Shown: positions 1 to 11,221, numbered from the stretch's first letter. The stretch: 64,000 bases of DNA from Sternotherus odoratus (GCA_032164245.1 JAVMKO010000003.1:34905390-34969389), one strand, 5' to 3'. Notes: generated from the sequence alone by a model not told the origin. Translations and numbers: made by a program.

Positions 1-505
1 GAAAGTATCAATGAGCTAACCATTAATGACTGGCATAAGCTCTTCCTTATTATTCTGGGAAGGATTTGCATTTACCAAAGGGAAACTGGTTGATTCATTG
101 AAATGACTATATTTGGTATCCTATGTCAAATGCCAGAAAGAATGAGTTGCTATTAGGGATGGGCAGTTTCATATTTGCCTGAACACATCCAAACATTATT
201 GGTTCAAAACTGAGCTTCTAATCACCATCTCTCCTAAAAGAAAATAGAAAGGGAGACAGAGAGAACAAATTACAGTGAAAATACAGGGTGAAAATAGAGC
301 AAAGAGTGAGCAGAGTGAAAGACAAATACAAACAATCAGTAGAGAAAAAAGAGCAGAGACTAAAAAACAGATACAGTACTACAGAGATGCCATATTAAGG
401 ACTCCATGTACATCAGAATAGCTACAGGAGAAAGAAGAGCAGACATCTTCTATACCTAATGTATAGAACAGGTTTTTCAAATGGTTTGGTTTTGTCAAAA
501 CTGAT
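1..505. other. No recognisable feature
   Basis: AT-rich sequence with a purine-rich GAGA/AAAG stretch around 240-360. I see no open frame of note and no repeat that I recognise. Confidence 0.5.
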
Positions 506-507
506 TT

Positions 508-1800
508 CACAGAATCATGGCAATGTAGGGCTGGAAGGGACCTTGAGAAGTCATCAAGTCCAGCCCCCTGTGCTGAGGACTAAGTACACCTAGACCATCA
601 CTGTCGTGTGTTTGTCCAACTTCCCACAACTTCTGTTAGAAGCCTATACCAGAACTTAAATATCCCTATAGTTGAAAAGCTTTTCCTAATATCTAACCCA
701 AATCTCCCTTGCTGCAGATTAAGCCCATTACATCTTGTCCTACCTTCAGTGGACATTGAGAACAATTGATCACAGACCTCTTTATAACAACCCTTGACAT
801 GCATGAAGACTGTTATTAGGTTTCCTTTCTCAGTCTTCTTTTCTCAAGGCTAAACATGTTCCATTTTTTTAACTTTTCCTCATAGGTTAGATTTTTATCA
901 TTTCTGTTGCTTTCCTCTGGATTCTCTCCAATTTGTCCACATCTTACCTGAAGTATTTTGTAAAGAATTAGACTTGGTAGTCCAGCAGAAGCCTCACCAG
1001 TGCCAAACAGAATGGGACAATGACTTCTTGGTGTCTTTTACAGAACACTCCTGTTAATACACCCCAGAATTATATTAAACCATTTTTAAAGTGCATTCAC
1101 ACCATTGACTCTCATTCAATTTGTGATCCATTATAACCCCAATTTGTGATCCATTATAACCCCAGATCTGTTTCAGTACTACTTACTATCTACCCAGTTA
1201 TTCCCCATTTTTTAGTTGTGCTTTTGGTTTTTCCTTCCTAAATTAACTACATTGCACTTCCCTTTATTGAATTTCATCTTGTTGAATTCCAACCAATTCT
1301 ACAATATGTTAAGATTGTTTTGAATCCTAATCCCATTATCGAACATGCTTTCAACTCCCCTCCCTAGCCCCCGATCTTGGAGTTATCTTCAAATTTTACA
1401 AACGTACTCTCCAATCCATTATGCAAATCCTTCATGAAAATACTGAATTGTATCAGGACTGACCCCTGCAGGACCCCACTGGATACATCCTGCTAGTTTG
1501 ACAGTAAACTCTTGATAACTATTCTTTGAGTATGGTCTTTCAACCAGTTGTGCACCACCTCATTATAGTTTCATCTAGACCCCATTTTCCTAGTTGGTTA
1601 TGACAATGTTATATAGGATTGTGTCAAAAGTACTAAAATCAAGATATATCACAACTACAGCTGCCCCCAATGCATTAACCCAGTCAAAGAAGGAGATTAG
1701 GTTGTTGTGGCATTATTTATTCTCAACAAATCCATGCTAGCTATTCCTTATGACCATTTTATCCTCCAGGTGCTTACAAAATGATCCCATGAGGTTCATC
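508..1800 (-). mobile_element. CR1 LINE, 3' half (RT end plus 3' tail)
   Basis: A non-LTR retrotransposon remnant on the minus strand. The left end carries the CR1 3' terminus in reverse (CAGAATCATGG followed by GGGCTGGAAGGGACCTTGAG). Reading leftwards from about 1800, a broken frame resembles the CR1 reverse transcriptase: a segment like GVLQGSVL, then FSIFMKDLHNGLESTF, then a degenerate active-site box FEDNSKIGG where CR1 normally has FADDTKLGG. Stops and frameshifts are frequent, so it is dead. A 23-bp tandem duplication (AATTTGTGATCCATTATAAC...) sits at about 1119-1165. Truncation at the 5' side is usual for LINEs. The family is well supported by both the RT motifs and the 3' end. The right boundary is approximate. 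Confidence 0.85.
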
Positions 1801-1849
1801 TCTCTGGTAACACCCACTGTTCCCTGGAGGAAAAGTGGCCTTCAAGTTA

Positions 1850-2040
1850 AGGCACTAAGATCTGGGTATTATTCAGGCTCTGTGACAGACTTACTAGGTG
1901 ACACTGCACAAAACACAACTCTCTGTGCTTCAGTTCCCCATTATAAATTGAGGATAAAACTATTTCCCTCTTTCCCTTGGCTTGTGAAGCCACTAATACT
2001 TGTAAAGTGTTCAGAAACTTTGATAATGAACTCTCTAAAA
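1850..2040 (+). mobile_element. MIR-like (CORE-SINE) remnant
   Basis: The sequence follows the MIR order: GGCTCTGTGACAGACTTACTAGGTGAC, then CTCTGTGCTTCAGTTCCCC, then ATAAATTGAGGATAA, then TAATACTTGTAAAGTGTTCAGA. These match the MIR core and its L2-like tail in order and spacing, with the divergence expected of an ancient amniote SINE. It is not transcribed as a gene in any way I can see. Confidence 0.7.
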
Positions 2041-2095
2041 AAAGCTGTAAAGAAATTGTCACATTTGGAGGTGAAATCTAGATGGTGAGTGATTG

Positions 2096-3069
2096 TGTCT
2101 CTGCCTACCCTTTAATCCTGGGTGCCTTAAATGCTCTGCTGCTCTGGGACACAGCCTGGATACTGATAGACTGCAGACAAGCACACACTGAGTGTCTCAG
2201 TGTTAAGCAACTCTGACTCAACAACTCTGATTCCAGGAGCTGCCTACAACACAGCAACCCCATGCTAGTCTCTATCACCCGGTTACCTTGTGCAGAGGTT
2301 ACGCCCAAGACACTCCCCATCCCAACTTTCTAAATACCATCTTCCCTGAAGTGTCCAGCCTTCTCCTGGAACACTCAGAGAAATAATAAGGTTTGTTTGC
2401 TCCTTTAAGGAGACAAAATGCATCGCTTATCACTTTAACCAGAGTAAACTATCACTTCAGTTCATACAAAGCACTGGGTTGGTTCAGATTACAAGTGAAA
2501 CAACAGAAGATAGGATTTTAAGTGAGTTCAGCTACAAAGGATAGAGTTAGAAATGTTTACAACAAATAAAAGTGAAAAATAATTTCTAGAGGCTAAGAAT
2601 TAACAAAACAAGGTAATTTCCTTACCAATGTACCTTCCAGCAAGATGCCTGACCACCCCTCTGGTCAAGATCTCCCACAAAGTCCACCACACTTGGATCC
2701 TTTGTTTGAGGTGGAAAAAAATGCATGGGATTCTTTGCTCCTTTCTTTTATAGTTCAATGAACCTTTGAAATGGATTTTTCTGAAGGCTCTTCCCCCAAG
2801 TGAAGTTCATTCAAGCTTTGAGGAAGGCAACATGGAATCTCCTGGTGAAGGACTTTTGTGCTGTTTTCTCCCCCTACTGGCATTTGCTAAAATCAAGCAA
2901 ATTGATCTGTTTCCTGAAATCTCCTCCCCCTACATTGATGCTAAGTGGTTATCTCCTCCCCTTGTTGACTTGATGATCCTGTTTACCTTCTGTGTAAATT
3001 GCATTCCCAAATGGAAAACCACATTCCTTCGTCTGGTGAAGGATGTCTAAGGTGGCTGCTTTTGTCACA
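2096..3069. mobile_element. LTR-like interspersed repeat, copy 1
   Basis: The interval begins TGTCTCTGCC and ends TTTTGTCACA, giving TG...CA termini. Flanks are GATTG on the left and GATTT on the right, a possible 5-bp target duplication with one mismatch. The segment CTGGGTGCCTTAAATGCT and the following ACAGCCT...GCAGACA are shared with the repeat at 43107-44110, so this is a dispersed family. There is no coding capacity of note; the open frame at 2766-3050 is probably chance. It is most likely a solo LTR, perhaps in reverse orientation, but I cannot name the family. Confidence 0.45.
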
Positions 3070-3813
3070 GATTTAGAGACTGATCCTGCAGTCTCTACAT
3101 ATCCAAAAATCCCACTGAAATAAAATGGGTCCTTAAGCCTTGAACTTGCATCTCATTGTGGGTAGATACAGGGAGTCCACCTATGTAAAATAATTTGCAA
3201 TTTCGCTACAGCTGTGTAGAGAGCCAAGCAGAGGTGTTTGGGTATTTTAAATCCCTTAAATTGTTTGTTTATTCATTCCATTACAATAAATACAAACTTT
3301 TAAACAACAACATGAAGCAGCAGTTGTAAATCTGATGCAAGAAGTACATTATTCTAAAAATATCCTTTAAAACAATATGAACGGAAATACAGATAATACT
3401 ATAGCATGCCACAGATTTTAAGCACATTGCTTAAAGAGCAAAATCCAACCATAGTATGATGATAAAAACAACCACAGATGGAAAGTAAATTATATTTGGA
3501 TGAAAACAGTTACTTGGTTAAGTAAGAATTCTGCAAGCATGTTATATGATAACAAAGGTTTCAAAGGAACCCATTTCTGAAAAGGGAGGATTGGATTATG
3601 ACCATGATTTTGCTAAATTTACATGGAAGAAGCATGGAATGTGCTTTGATGTTTTATAAATTGCTGTTTCTTTCTCACTCAGTTGAGACTATTTTGAGTC
3701 ATGTGAAAGGTTACTCAGAATAAAAATTGCTAAATGGAAAGTGAGAATGTGAATGAACATTGCAGAAACAATGCAGATTTATGGAAAATAAAAGTAGGAG
3801 GGGATCAGGGACA
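3070..3813. other. Mostly unassigned; weak palindromic-repeat start
   Basis: At about 3075-3140 the text GATCCTGCAGTCTCT...CACTGAAATAAAATGGG resembles one arm of the short hairpin repeats found elsewhere in this window (for example 8030-8155). The rest is AT-rich with no open frame or repeat that I recognise. Confidence 0.4.
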
Positions 3814-3931
3814 GGGTGACCAGACAGAAAGTGTAAAAGATCAGGATGGGGTGGGAAGTAATAGGAGCCTATATAAGAAAAAGCCCCCAAAATCAGAACT
3901 GTCCCTATAAAATCAGGACATCTGGTCACCC
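3814..3931. mobile_element. Short MITE with GGGTGACCAGA inverted ends
   Basis: A 118-bp element bounded by GGGTGACCAGA at the left and TCTGGTCACCC at the right. Internal sequence continues the inversion imperfectly (GATCAGGAT on the left, AAATCAGGACA on the right). The right flank begins TA and the left flank is CA, so a TA target duplication is possible but mutated. It is non-coding and non-autonomous. I would place it with Tc1/mariner-like MITEs, but only tentatively. Confidence 0.7.
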
Positions 3932-4295
3932 TAGTGAGAGAGAACCTTACACTGTATCAAAATGAATGATAGTTCTTCAATAGCACTATATCTCGAGAGC
4001 CCTGAGTGGTGCACACGTTTCAGGCAGTTCGCACTACGGAAACCTTCCCTGGTTCCCTCTTGCCCCATCAGGGCCAGTTGTCTGGGGTCAGCCTGTGGTA
4101 GTGAACCAAGCCCATTAACTAATTCACTGGTTCCCAAACTTTGGAAAGCTGGATCCTCCTTCAGGAAAATGAAAATAATCAGTTCTCTTACCCCCTGCAG
4201 ACCTGGCCTGGTCAAAATGGATTGTCATGCAGATTAGGTTATAGATATCTTCATAAAATGCTGCTTCTTCCTTTTCTTTCTTGCCTGCCTTGATG

Positions 4296-4430
4296 AGCAG
4301 TGAAATCGTTAAGCCGAAGAAGAGCTCTGTGTAAGCTTGAAAGCTTGTCTCTCTCACTAATAGAAGTTGGTCCAATAAAAGATATCACCTCATCAACCTT
4401 GTCTCTGATCACAACTACAACAACATTACA
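4296..4430. repeat. Interspersed repeat, half copy of the family at 59027
   Basis: GAAGAAGAGCTCTGTGTAAGC, then AAGCTTGTCTCTCTCAC, then GAAGTTGGTCCAATAAAAGA and ACCTTGTCTCT match in order the right arm of the foldback repeat at 59027-59225 (AGCTCTATGTAAC, AAGCTTGTCTCTATC, TTGGTCCAATAAGAGA, ACCTTGTCTCT). It is a known-looking reptile dispersed repeat whose class I cannot assign. Confidence 0.6.
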
Positions 4431-4439
4431 TACAGCACT

Positions 4440-5480
4440 TACCTTATCATTAGCATCTGAGTTGGCATCCATTAAAATCATACTCAGCTATTGTTTCGCT
4501 CCTTCAGAAGACTCCGGTATTGGTTATACTCTGGTCATATTTTGAAGGATTTTTTTCTCCAACAATAACAGCTAGACCCTATGTAGGTCCTTCATGACTG
4601 AGGCTGCTAAACTGATTAGCCTTAGGATGTCTGGCTGTCTATGCCTATCTGATGACAATTTACTGCCTAGATGAATTAAATCATCCACTTTCATGGTTTG
4701 TCTGGCAGCACAGATGTCTTGTATTACAACTTTTGTACTGATACTCTGGATTTTTGTTTTTGCCCAAAAAAATCTTTAGCCCAAGAGCAGCTACCAGGTG
4801 CTAGAAGCTCTCTTGTGCATCTTTAAAGTCATTTGCATCCTGGGTAAAGAGGATGACATTATCCACATAAATCAGGTCAGTAAAAGGAATTGAACCAACA
4901 CTTCTACTGATATTTGATAGGTATATTCATGGAGCCAATCCATTGCATAGCAGAAGAGGCTGCGGCCAGGATATATCCCTGCTTCACCCTGGATCTAGTA
5001 TAAAACTGGTTGGACCTATGTGTCCCTCCTCTCACCTGTGTCCCTGAGTAATTATATAGCTTTTGAATTAACATCAAGATATACTGGGAAGCACCAGTGC
5101 CTTATAGGGCTTTTCACAGGCAGCTCTATCTACAGAAGAGAGGGCTGTCTCTAGGTCTACATATGATGCTGTTAACAGACAATTGAATTCATGATGGAGC
5201 TCAGATAAAAGATGAAGAGCAAGTGTAGTGTCCATTATAGATTTCCCAGCAGTGAAGTCCAGTGTAATGGTGTTTCACAAGGAGGAGTAGGACATGTGTA
5301 AAAACTTTTCTGGAAACAGTTATTGGGCTGGAAGCTGCTGCATTTGGTGCATGAGCTTTTCCCCATATAAACTGGAGTGATGATTCACTCCATGCCAGGA
5401 CAAAAAGTTGGTGTAATACTATGAAATACTATGAAAATGGGCAACCTGAGATGTTTAGATCTTATACTGCCAGGGGCAGC
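4440..5480 (-). pseudogene. Fossil reverse transcriptase of a non-CR1 LINE
   Basis: Read on the minus strand, several frames together give reverse-transcriptase blocks: a segment like YVDLETALSSVDRAACEKPYK (compare the usual FVDFKKAFDSVDR...LWK), then RVKQGYILA followed by AMQWIG (compare GVRQGCxLAP...AxDW), then FTDLIYVDNVILF (the catalytic YADD box changed to YVDN). Stops and shifts separate the blocks, so no protein is possible. The motif order is that of a LINE RT but differs clearly from the CR1 copies in this window. The clade is uncertain. The sequence to about 6480 may be the same element's upstream part (endonuclease-RT linker), because a SINE has landed in the middle of it. Confidence 0.65.
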
Positions 5481-5830
5481 AGCTCCTCAAGAAAATATTG
5501 GGAATGTTTTTCATTTTCTTTATGTCAGAGCTAATCTCTTCCAGTGTAGGTAGACCTACACAGGTTTTGGGATCAGACATTGCATCTGCTAGTAATGCAC
5601 TTACATATGGGCATGGAATCATTTCAAGATGGCTAAGTGCAGTAGGACTTCTTCTTCCTGAGGTTTTTCTCCCAGATGGTGGGAAACACTGGCCACATCC
5701 ACTTATCTACACTGGATGGCTTATATTCAGGCCCCAGTTTATCAGTCCTTGCAAGGGGGATCTGGATCTTTGTGGCGCCTTTTATGTCTTTTGTGATGGG
5801 GGAATCAAAGAGAAAACAAATATATCTTCA

Positions 5831-6037
5831 GTAGAAGTAACAAAGAGTCCTGTGGCACCTTAAAGACTAACTCAAGTATTGAAGCATAAGCTTCTGTGGG
5901 CTACATCCGACGAAGTGGATATCAGCCCACAAAATCTTATGCTTCAATACTTAGTTAGTCTTTAAGGTGCCACAGGACTCTTTGTCACTTCTGCAATTCC
6001 AGATTAACATGGCTACCTCTCTGATTCATATCTTTAG
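5831..6037 (-). mobile_element. Folded-back reptilian SINE with 10-bp target duplication
   Basis: The right part (about 5920-6037) is a minus-strand SINE head and body: GGTAGCCATGTTAATCTGGA in reverse, then the AAAGAGTCCTGTGGCACC body. The left part (5831-5917) is a plus-strand copy of the same body, so the two form a hairpin with arms of roughly 65-85 bp. TATATCTTCA flanks the whole composite at 5821-5830 and 6038-6047, a perfect 10-bp duplication, so it inserted as one unit. The inverted arm stops at GAAGTAACAAAG and lacks the SINE head. Compare the composite at 27269-27667. It sits inside the LINE fossil that begins at 4440. Confidence 0.85.
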
Positions 6038-6047
6038 TATATCTTCA

Positions 6048-7170
6048 TATTCTGCAGTTTTGGAATGACAATTCAGTAATGATGGATTTCAGTTTTTCCA
6101 CTAGGATTATTGATCTCCTTATGGACTTGTTAAGAGAAATAGATCTAAACTGGGTTGTATCCCATTGTTTCTCTTTGTACCATGAAGCATCCAAAGAACA
6201 TATCCATTCACAGAACTGGTTCTATCATTACAATGTCTAGGAGATGGATTACTGAATTCTTCATCTTCTGATGCTATGAAGGGTCTTTATGATAGAGTCA
6301 GTTATTTTCATTTACTTTGGGAAAGGCACTTACTCGTCCCTGGGACAATGAGTGAGTTCAATTGACTGCCCTTCCCTGTTTATTTCAAACACCCATTTTC
6401 TGAAGTGGTTCACTCCCAGATGAGGGCCCACTCTGAAGCATCCTTCATTAAGGCAGGGGCACTATATAGACTTAGCAAACCTAAAACTCACTAAAAGTTT
6501 TTGGAGTTGAATGATTTTTTCCACAGAATTCCAGGCACCGTTTTGCAAGTCTTAAGGCAACAATTGCCTACTCCTAATGTGTAATCTCTGCGCTAGAACC
6601 TGAGGGGTGTTGGCTTCAAAGGGAACACTTGCTGAGACAAAATAGCTTGAAGATTCTCATGGAAAGACAGAAAGGGTGTATTCTATTGGTTAGTCTCAGT
6701 GACTGCTCTGTCTCAATAGTTTACCAAAAACTATTTGGGAGACATAAGTTAAAATTCTTTTACAAATCCTGTGAGAGCTTCACTACAAAGGGAGACCTGG
6801 AGGCTGCAGTGAGTGCTGCTGGAGGCAGGGAATCCTGGAAACTCCTGTCTGAGGGGGGTCCAAAGCCCAGGCTCAGAGCAAATGTCTTTCCCCAGTGTCT
6901 ATTGAGACAGGGTAAACTTGACTGTAAAGACTGTCTAACATGGAGGGGACTGAGAATAATTTTGGCATGGGTACTTCAAAGAGACTCTACAATGACACAT
7001 TTGCAGGACTGAGGTAATAAATCTTAGCCAAAACTCCCCCCTAAACAGACTGTTCCCTGAGCTTCTCCCATTTGCATGGTCTCATTCCTTCTGGACATAC
7101 CTGGAGCCAGTGAGATACATGTGTTATAGCTGGCAAGGTGACTCAGTACAATACCTCTGTGCCTCTACAC
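6048..7170. other. Unassigned; left part perhaps LINE-derived
   Basis: 6048-6480 may continue the minus-strand LINE of 4440-5480, but no motif is clear. 6500-7170 contains an open frame of 127 codons (6629-7012) with no domain I recognise and no splice context that persuades me. It is more likely an old repeat: an AATAAA lies at about 7016. Confidence 0.35.
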
Positions 7171-7463
7171 CAGTGGTGGGCAACCTGTGGCCTGCAGGAT
7201 GCACACAGCCCATCAGGGTAATCCACTGGTGGGCTGCGAGATGGTTTGTTTACATTGACTGTCTGCAGGTTCACTGTTCACGGTCAAGGGAAGCTATGGG
7301 AAGCAGTGGCCAGCATGTCCCTGTGGCCCAGGCCACTTTCTGCAGCTCCTGTTGGCTAAAAAGGAACAGCAAACCGCGGCCACTGGGAGCTGGGGGTGGC
7401 CTTGTCTGAGGAAGGTCAGTGTAAACATCTGTCTCACAGCTTGCCGCAGGTTGTCCACCACTG
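7171..7463. mobile_element. hAT-type MITE (CAGTGGTGGGCAACC ends)
   Basis: A 293-bp element with terminal inverted repeats: CAGTGGTGGGCAACCTGTGG at the left and GCAGGTTGTCCACCACTG at the right. The 8-bp flanks CTCTACAC and ATTTAAAC agree at only 5 of 8 positions, so the target duplication has decayed. Non-coding; the 99-codon frame at 7110-7409 is a by-product of GC-rich internal sequence. Confidence 0.85.
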
Positions 7464-7529
7464 ATTTAAACACATGCTTAACCAGTTCACATGCTTAAGT
7501 CCCAAGCTTAAACTGAGGCTTTAGTTTTC

Positions 7530-7920
7530 AAACCCACATCGCTTTTTAGTTTCCACCAAAGCATGTATAGGCTTTTGCTTAACAAATATGCATTCTGATT
7601 GCCCTGTAACATGACGTAATTTATTATTGTGCATTATGGATAACCAGTCATCTGCCTCTCAGCTTTTTGTTTTGTAAAAGCTTAATGAAAAACTTATGAC
7701 ACTGCAGAAAAGAAAGTAGCACTTTGTTAATCTTGGCTGCATCTCCTCATTAGGGCTTTGGGTTTTAATTTGTGTTAACTTCTCTTTAATTGTAACAGCA
7801 CTTCCATGTGCACATTTTCCTTAATTAAAAAAAGTTTGGCCACATTTTGGGCTGATTGCAATGACGTCAATAGAGCTGCCCTGGATTTAAATCATTACAG
7901 AGTTTGGGATCTAAGCTTTA
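7530..7920. promoter_or_regulatory. Unique AT-rich block with perfect CRE; possible conserved element
   Basis: This stretch carries no repeat that I recognise. It contains a perfect CRE palindrome TGACGTCA at 7862-7869, two TTAATT/AATTAA homeodomain-type cores (about 7790 and 7820), GTTAAC at about 7777 and CCTCATTAGG at about 7746. That density and the lack of repeats resemble conserved non-coding elements of vertebrates, but I cannot test conservation from one sequence. It is an inference only. Confidence 0.25.
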
Positions 7921-8029
7921 TAAATTGACTGATACTTTCCTTATCCTGCAATGTCAGGACACAGAGAAATCACTGTTGACCAAGGAATTGAGCCTTAAAT
8001 TTTCTGCTAATCCTCCTAATAAGAAATGC

Positions 8030-8155
8030 AAAACTGATCTTCATTCTGCTTTCACTTACAGTACTTTTACACAAGTATATCTCCATTGACTGAAATGGAA
8101 TTACTCCTGATTCACACTTGTGTAAGTGAAAGGAGATTCAGGTCCACAGATCAAA
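8030..8155. repeat. Short hairpin repeat (fossil MITE)
   Basis: The left arm TTTCACTTACAGTACTTTTACACAAGT with CTCCATTGAC is answered by GAAATGGAATTACTCC and ACACTTGTGTAAGTGAAAGG. The layout (TTACACxxGTGTAA arms around CTCCATTGACxxxxATGGAG) is repeated many times in this window. No target duplication is legible. Confidence 0.65.
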
Positions 8156-8389
8156 TTCCTTCAAAACAGGATTTGGAAGAGGTCCCTGCCTCCTTCTCAT
8201 TATGTGGCATCTCCATTACTGGAGGTTTGCAACCATGGTACAATCATCTGCTAATCTCTTTATGGATGAATAATCCTTTTGATACACCCAGGATATCACA
8301 TCCTACATTCAAGATCTTTTTTTTTTCTGCTTTGTGTTCCTCTGCAATTAACTTTCTCTTCCAGTGCTCAGGGGACTGAGCCTCTGAAC

Positions 8390-8830
8390 TTCTTTAAAAT
8401 ACACCCTGCAAATAAAATCTCTTTTCATATGATCTCCAACTAGCATTTGCTGAATTCCAATCATCTCCAATACCTTGTTATTGGTTATTTGGTGTATCTG
8501 TGATATTTTCAGAATTCTTCTATATCACCATAAATTGAAGGATTCTAATTTCTTTATTATTGATTGTTTGAATGTCCATGTCTCACAGCCATAATTTAAC
8601 ACAGACCAAATGTAAGTTTAAGAGTTGGAAGTTAGTCTTTAGATTTTTGACCCTTTTTATCACATGTATATTCTTCCAGAATGTCTTTTTAGCTCTTGCT
8701 ATTCTATTGCTGACTTCAATATCCAATCTTCCAGCTTCTGTAACAATCATCTTAATTGCTGTACATCTGTGTTGTTCACTGGAATCATGTGCATTTTCCC
8801 AGGATCTTTGCATATCACCATAATTGTTAA
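8390..8830 (-). pseudogene. LINE 3' remnant, C-terminal RT region
   Basis: On the minus strand, frames at 8583-8897 and below read DIEVSNRIARAKKTFWKN, then VKNLKTNFQLLNLHLVCVKLW, then WDMDIQTINNKEIRILQFM. This follows the pattern EIxxRIxxAKxxFxxxxxL...K...LLYGxExWTL...RRLExFxMW seen after the YADD box of RTE-like and related LINE reverse transcriptases. There are stops in frame at later positions. The clade cannot be fixed; it may belong to the same family as the fossil at 4440-5480. Confidence 0.6.
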
Positions 8831-9009
8831 ATGCAAGATACAATCCCAACTCAAAAAAGAAAGAAAGAAAGAATCCCTGTTCAGCATGTGTATTCAAGCG
8901 TGTGCTTAAATGCTTTCCTGAGTCACAGCCTAAAAGGGATCATAGCTAACTAATCCCCAAGCCTGCCTCTCCCCGTGGAAAAAAACAGTTAAACTACCAA
9001 TAAAGTTCA

Positions 9010-9085
9010 TTGGGCCAAACTCTCATCTGGTATAAATCAGCATACCTCCACTAATGTCAATGCAGCTACACCAGGTTATGGTGTA
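9010..9085. repeat. Short hairpin repeat (fossil MITE)
   Basis: GGGCCAAACTCTCATCTGGTATAAATC, CACTAATGTCAATG and AGCTACACCAGG show the same layout as 8030-8155: arms with GGTGTAAAT-like sequence around a CTCCATTGA-like centre. Confidence 0.6.
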
Positions 9086-9099
9086 TATTGGCCCTACAT

Positions 9100-10471
9100 T
9101 GGTTGCTCTCTCTTTCATTAAGGGGCTTCTAAATCTTGTGTTATTTATGTGACATTTTCAAAAATTAATCTAGGTCTCTGATGTATTCAAAGAACACAAA
9201 AGTATATCCTCATACATTACTTGCATAGGAAAAGTGTATTTGCATTCAAATAAGGATTTTATCTTTGTATGTATAATAAGCTTTAGCTTCAGTTTACCTA
9301 ATTAATTCCCACAAAATTTCTGTTTTCTCAAAACTACACATTTGGGTCTTCAGTATCCAGACTGATAATCCTCCTTGTTTATTCAGTTTCCTGAAGTGAT
9401 TTGCAAAAGTACAGAATTTCTGCCAAAGAAAAAAAAACTTCTCTCTGATTACAACAGTTTCCCAGTAAGCACACAGTCAAATGTCAGTGCACTTTGTTAA
9501 AGCCTCATCTAATTTACCAATATTTCCAATATACCAATGTACTTGTTAGTTTATTATACTGTAATTCAAGTATTGTGTATTTCAAGACTGTTCATGGCAT
9601 AAGTGAACAAAAATCTAGGCAAGAAGTGTATGTTACAGGTATAGTGACATTACTGTTTCTTGGAATCTGAACCTGCAGTAACTGGGTGTGGAGGGTGCCT
9701 ACTCATCCCATTATTTGGCCTTTACTTTGTAAAATGGAAATTTCAGAAGAATTTCAAGCACTGAAAACCTATTCTAAGCAGGGTTTCTTTGGTCCCAATG
9801 ACCCAGTCCTTTTTCAAGTAAAACCCATATTAGGTTTAATGGGGTAATATGCATCAGAATTTCTGCCATCTGCGTGTGCCTTCCGCAAAGATTTGTGTAC
9901 CTCAGACATATCAGTGATTTGGTGACTTGCAGAATTGCAGTGTACTTTGGAGTCCAGGTCCAAATTATATTGCTGACCCTTTCCATTTCTTTAGTGTTAT
10001 CTATTTGCCGAGAAGACCAGAACACATAAGGCCAGACAGATGTATTTTCTTTATGAAGCAAATTGCCAGCACACGTTTATTAGTAAGTGAACCAATCCAG
10101 TCCTTTGGAAGCCAATAAAACCTCTTGCTCCCTAGATTAAATTTTCCTATTTGCTGACAAAGCTGATTGGCTCATTTACAGTGTTTTGTCAGCTTCAGAG
10201 TGACAGGGAACACTAAAGTTATGAAAAAAAAAGTAAAAGGGTTTGGGGGGAGGAATGGTCTTGTTCCTGCATCAACTTTTGTTTGCTGCCTCTTCAGATA
10301 AGGGAATCTGCAGTACATGCTGGCCGGCATCCAAATCACACTATGAATCCCTGGAATATATCCCAGAATTTTAATCTGAAGAGGAGATGCTTGGAAAGGT
10401 GATGTTGCTGGTCTTCCAAGAGGGAAAACTATTAAACTGGAAGTGGGGGGAGAAGTGAATAAAACTCAGAC
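9100..10471. other. No recognisable feature
   Basis: AT-rich single-copy-looking sequence. The frames at 9774-10061 and 9927-10118 overlap on opposite strands and match nothing I know. A segment at 10141-10200 (GCTGACAAAGCTGATTGGCTC and TTTTGTCAGC) is repeat-free but otherwise unremarkable. Confidence 0.4.
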
Positions 10472-10711
10472 TAAGCGTATGTCTACAGTAAAAAATTATA
10501 TCGAATTTATAGAAGTCGATTTTTCTGAACAGATTGTATACATTTGATGGTGTATGTTCCCACTAAGTCGGCGGAGTGCATTCACAGTACGGAGGCTAGC
10601 ATCAACTCTCGGAGCGGTGCACTGTGGGTAGCTATCCCACAGTCTCCGCCACCCATTGGAATTCTGGGTTTAGCTCCCAGTGCATGATGGGGCAAAAACA
10701 GTCTCACGGGT

Positions 10712-11221
10712 TGTTAGGACCGGAAGACATTGTGACGGGCACCCACTAGAAAGTGTAGTTACGTTTCTAAGTCAACTCCAGGAGAGTGCATAATGGTGGT
10801 ATTATCTGAGAATGACCTTGCTGTTATCTGTGTGTTTGGGAACCAGTTCCCAGCTGCATGAGTGTTTATCCCGTCTGTGTGAGAATGAATGCGTGGGAAA
10901 CCAAATGGGGAAACTAAGGCAGGACTGCGTAACCAACAGTGTGTAACCAATCAGTTTGTTGCTTGCTATTAATGAGATGAGTATGTATGAGATGCAAATG
11001 AGCATGGGTATATCTGTGCTGACATACCTCTTTGGGTTGGGCTTCCTCTTTGGGCATTCTGAACACCGCCCGAGCGTGTCAGTCATCTTGTATTGCGGCC
11101 GTGCTGGCAGATAAACCCCCCAGCACGAAATGCCGCTCCCTCTAATAAACTCACCACTTTCCAACTAGCCACCTGTGTGAGGCCTCGTTTCTCCTGGCAA
11201 CGAGATAAGCCCCCTGCAACA
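10712..11221 (+). mobile_element. Solo LTR nested in the Harbinger element
   Basis: A 510-bp LTR starting TGTTAGGACCGG and ending CCCCTGCAACA. CGGGT is duplicated exactly at 10707-10711 and 11222-11226. AATAAA lies about 70 bp before the end (CTCTAATAAACTCACC), as expected for the R region. A second copy in reverse orientation lies at 37685-38199; both share TTACGTTTCTAAGTC, ATGAGATGCAAATGAGCATG and the polyadenylation block. No internal retroviral sequence remains, so it arose by LTR-LTR recombination. Its position proves that it is younger than the transposon. Confidence 0.9.

Noticed and set aside
2766..3050. 94-codon frame with Cys/Leu-rich middle
   Set aside because: Located within the LTR-like repeat 2096-3069; related repeat at 43107 does not keep the frame.
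5498..5863. 121-codon plus-strand frame
   Set aside because: It is antisense to a LINE fossil and its C-terminal part is SINE sequence.
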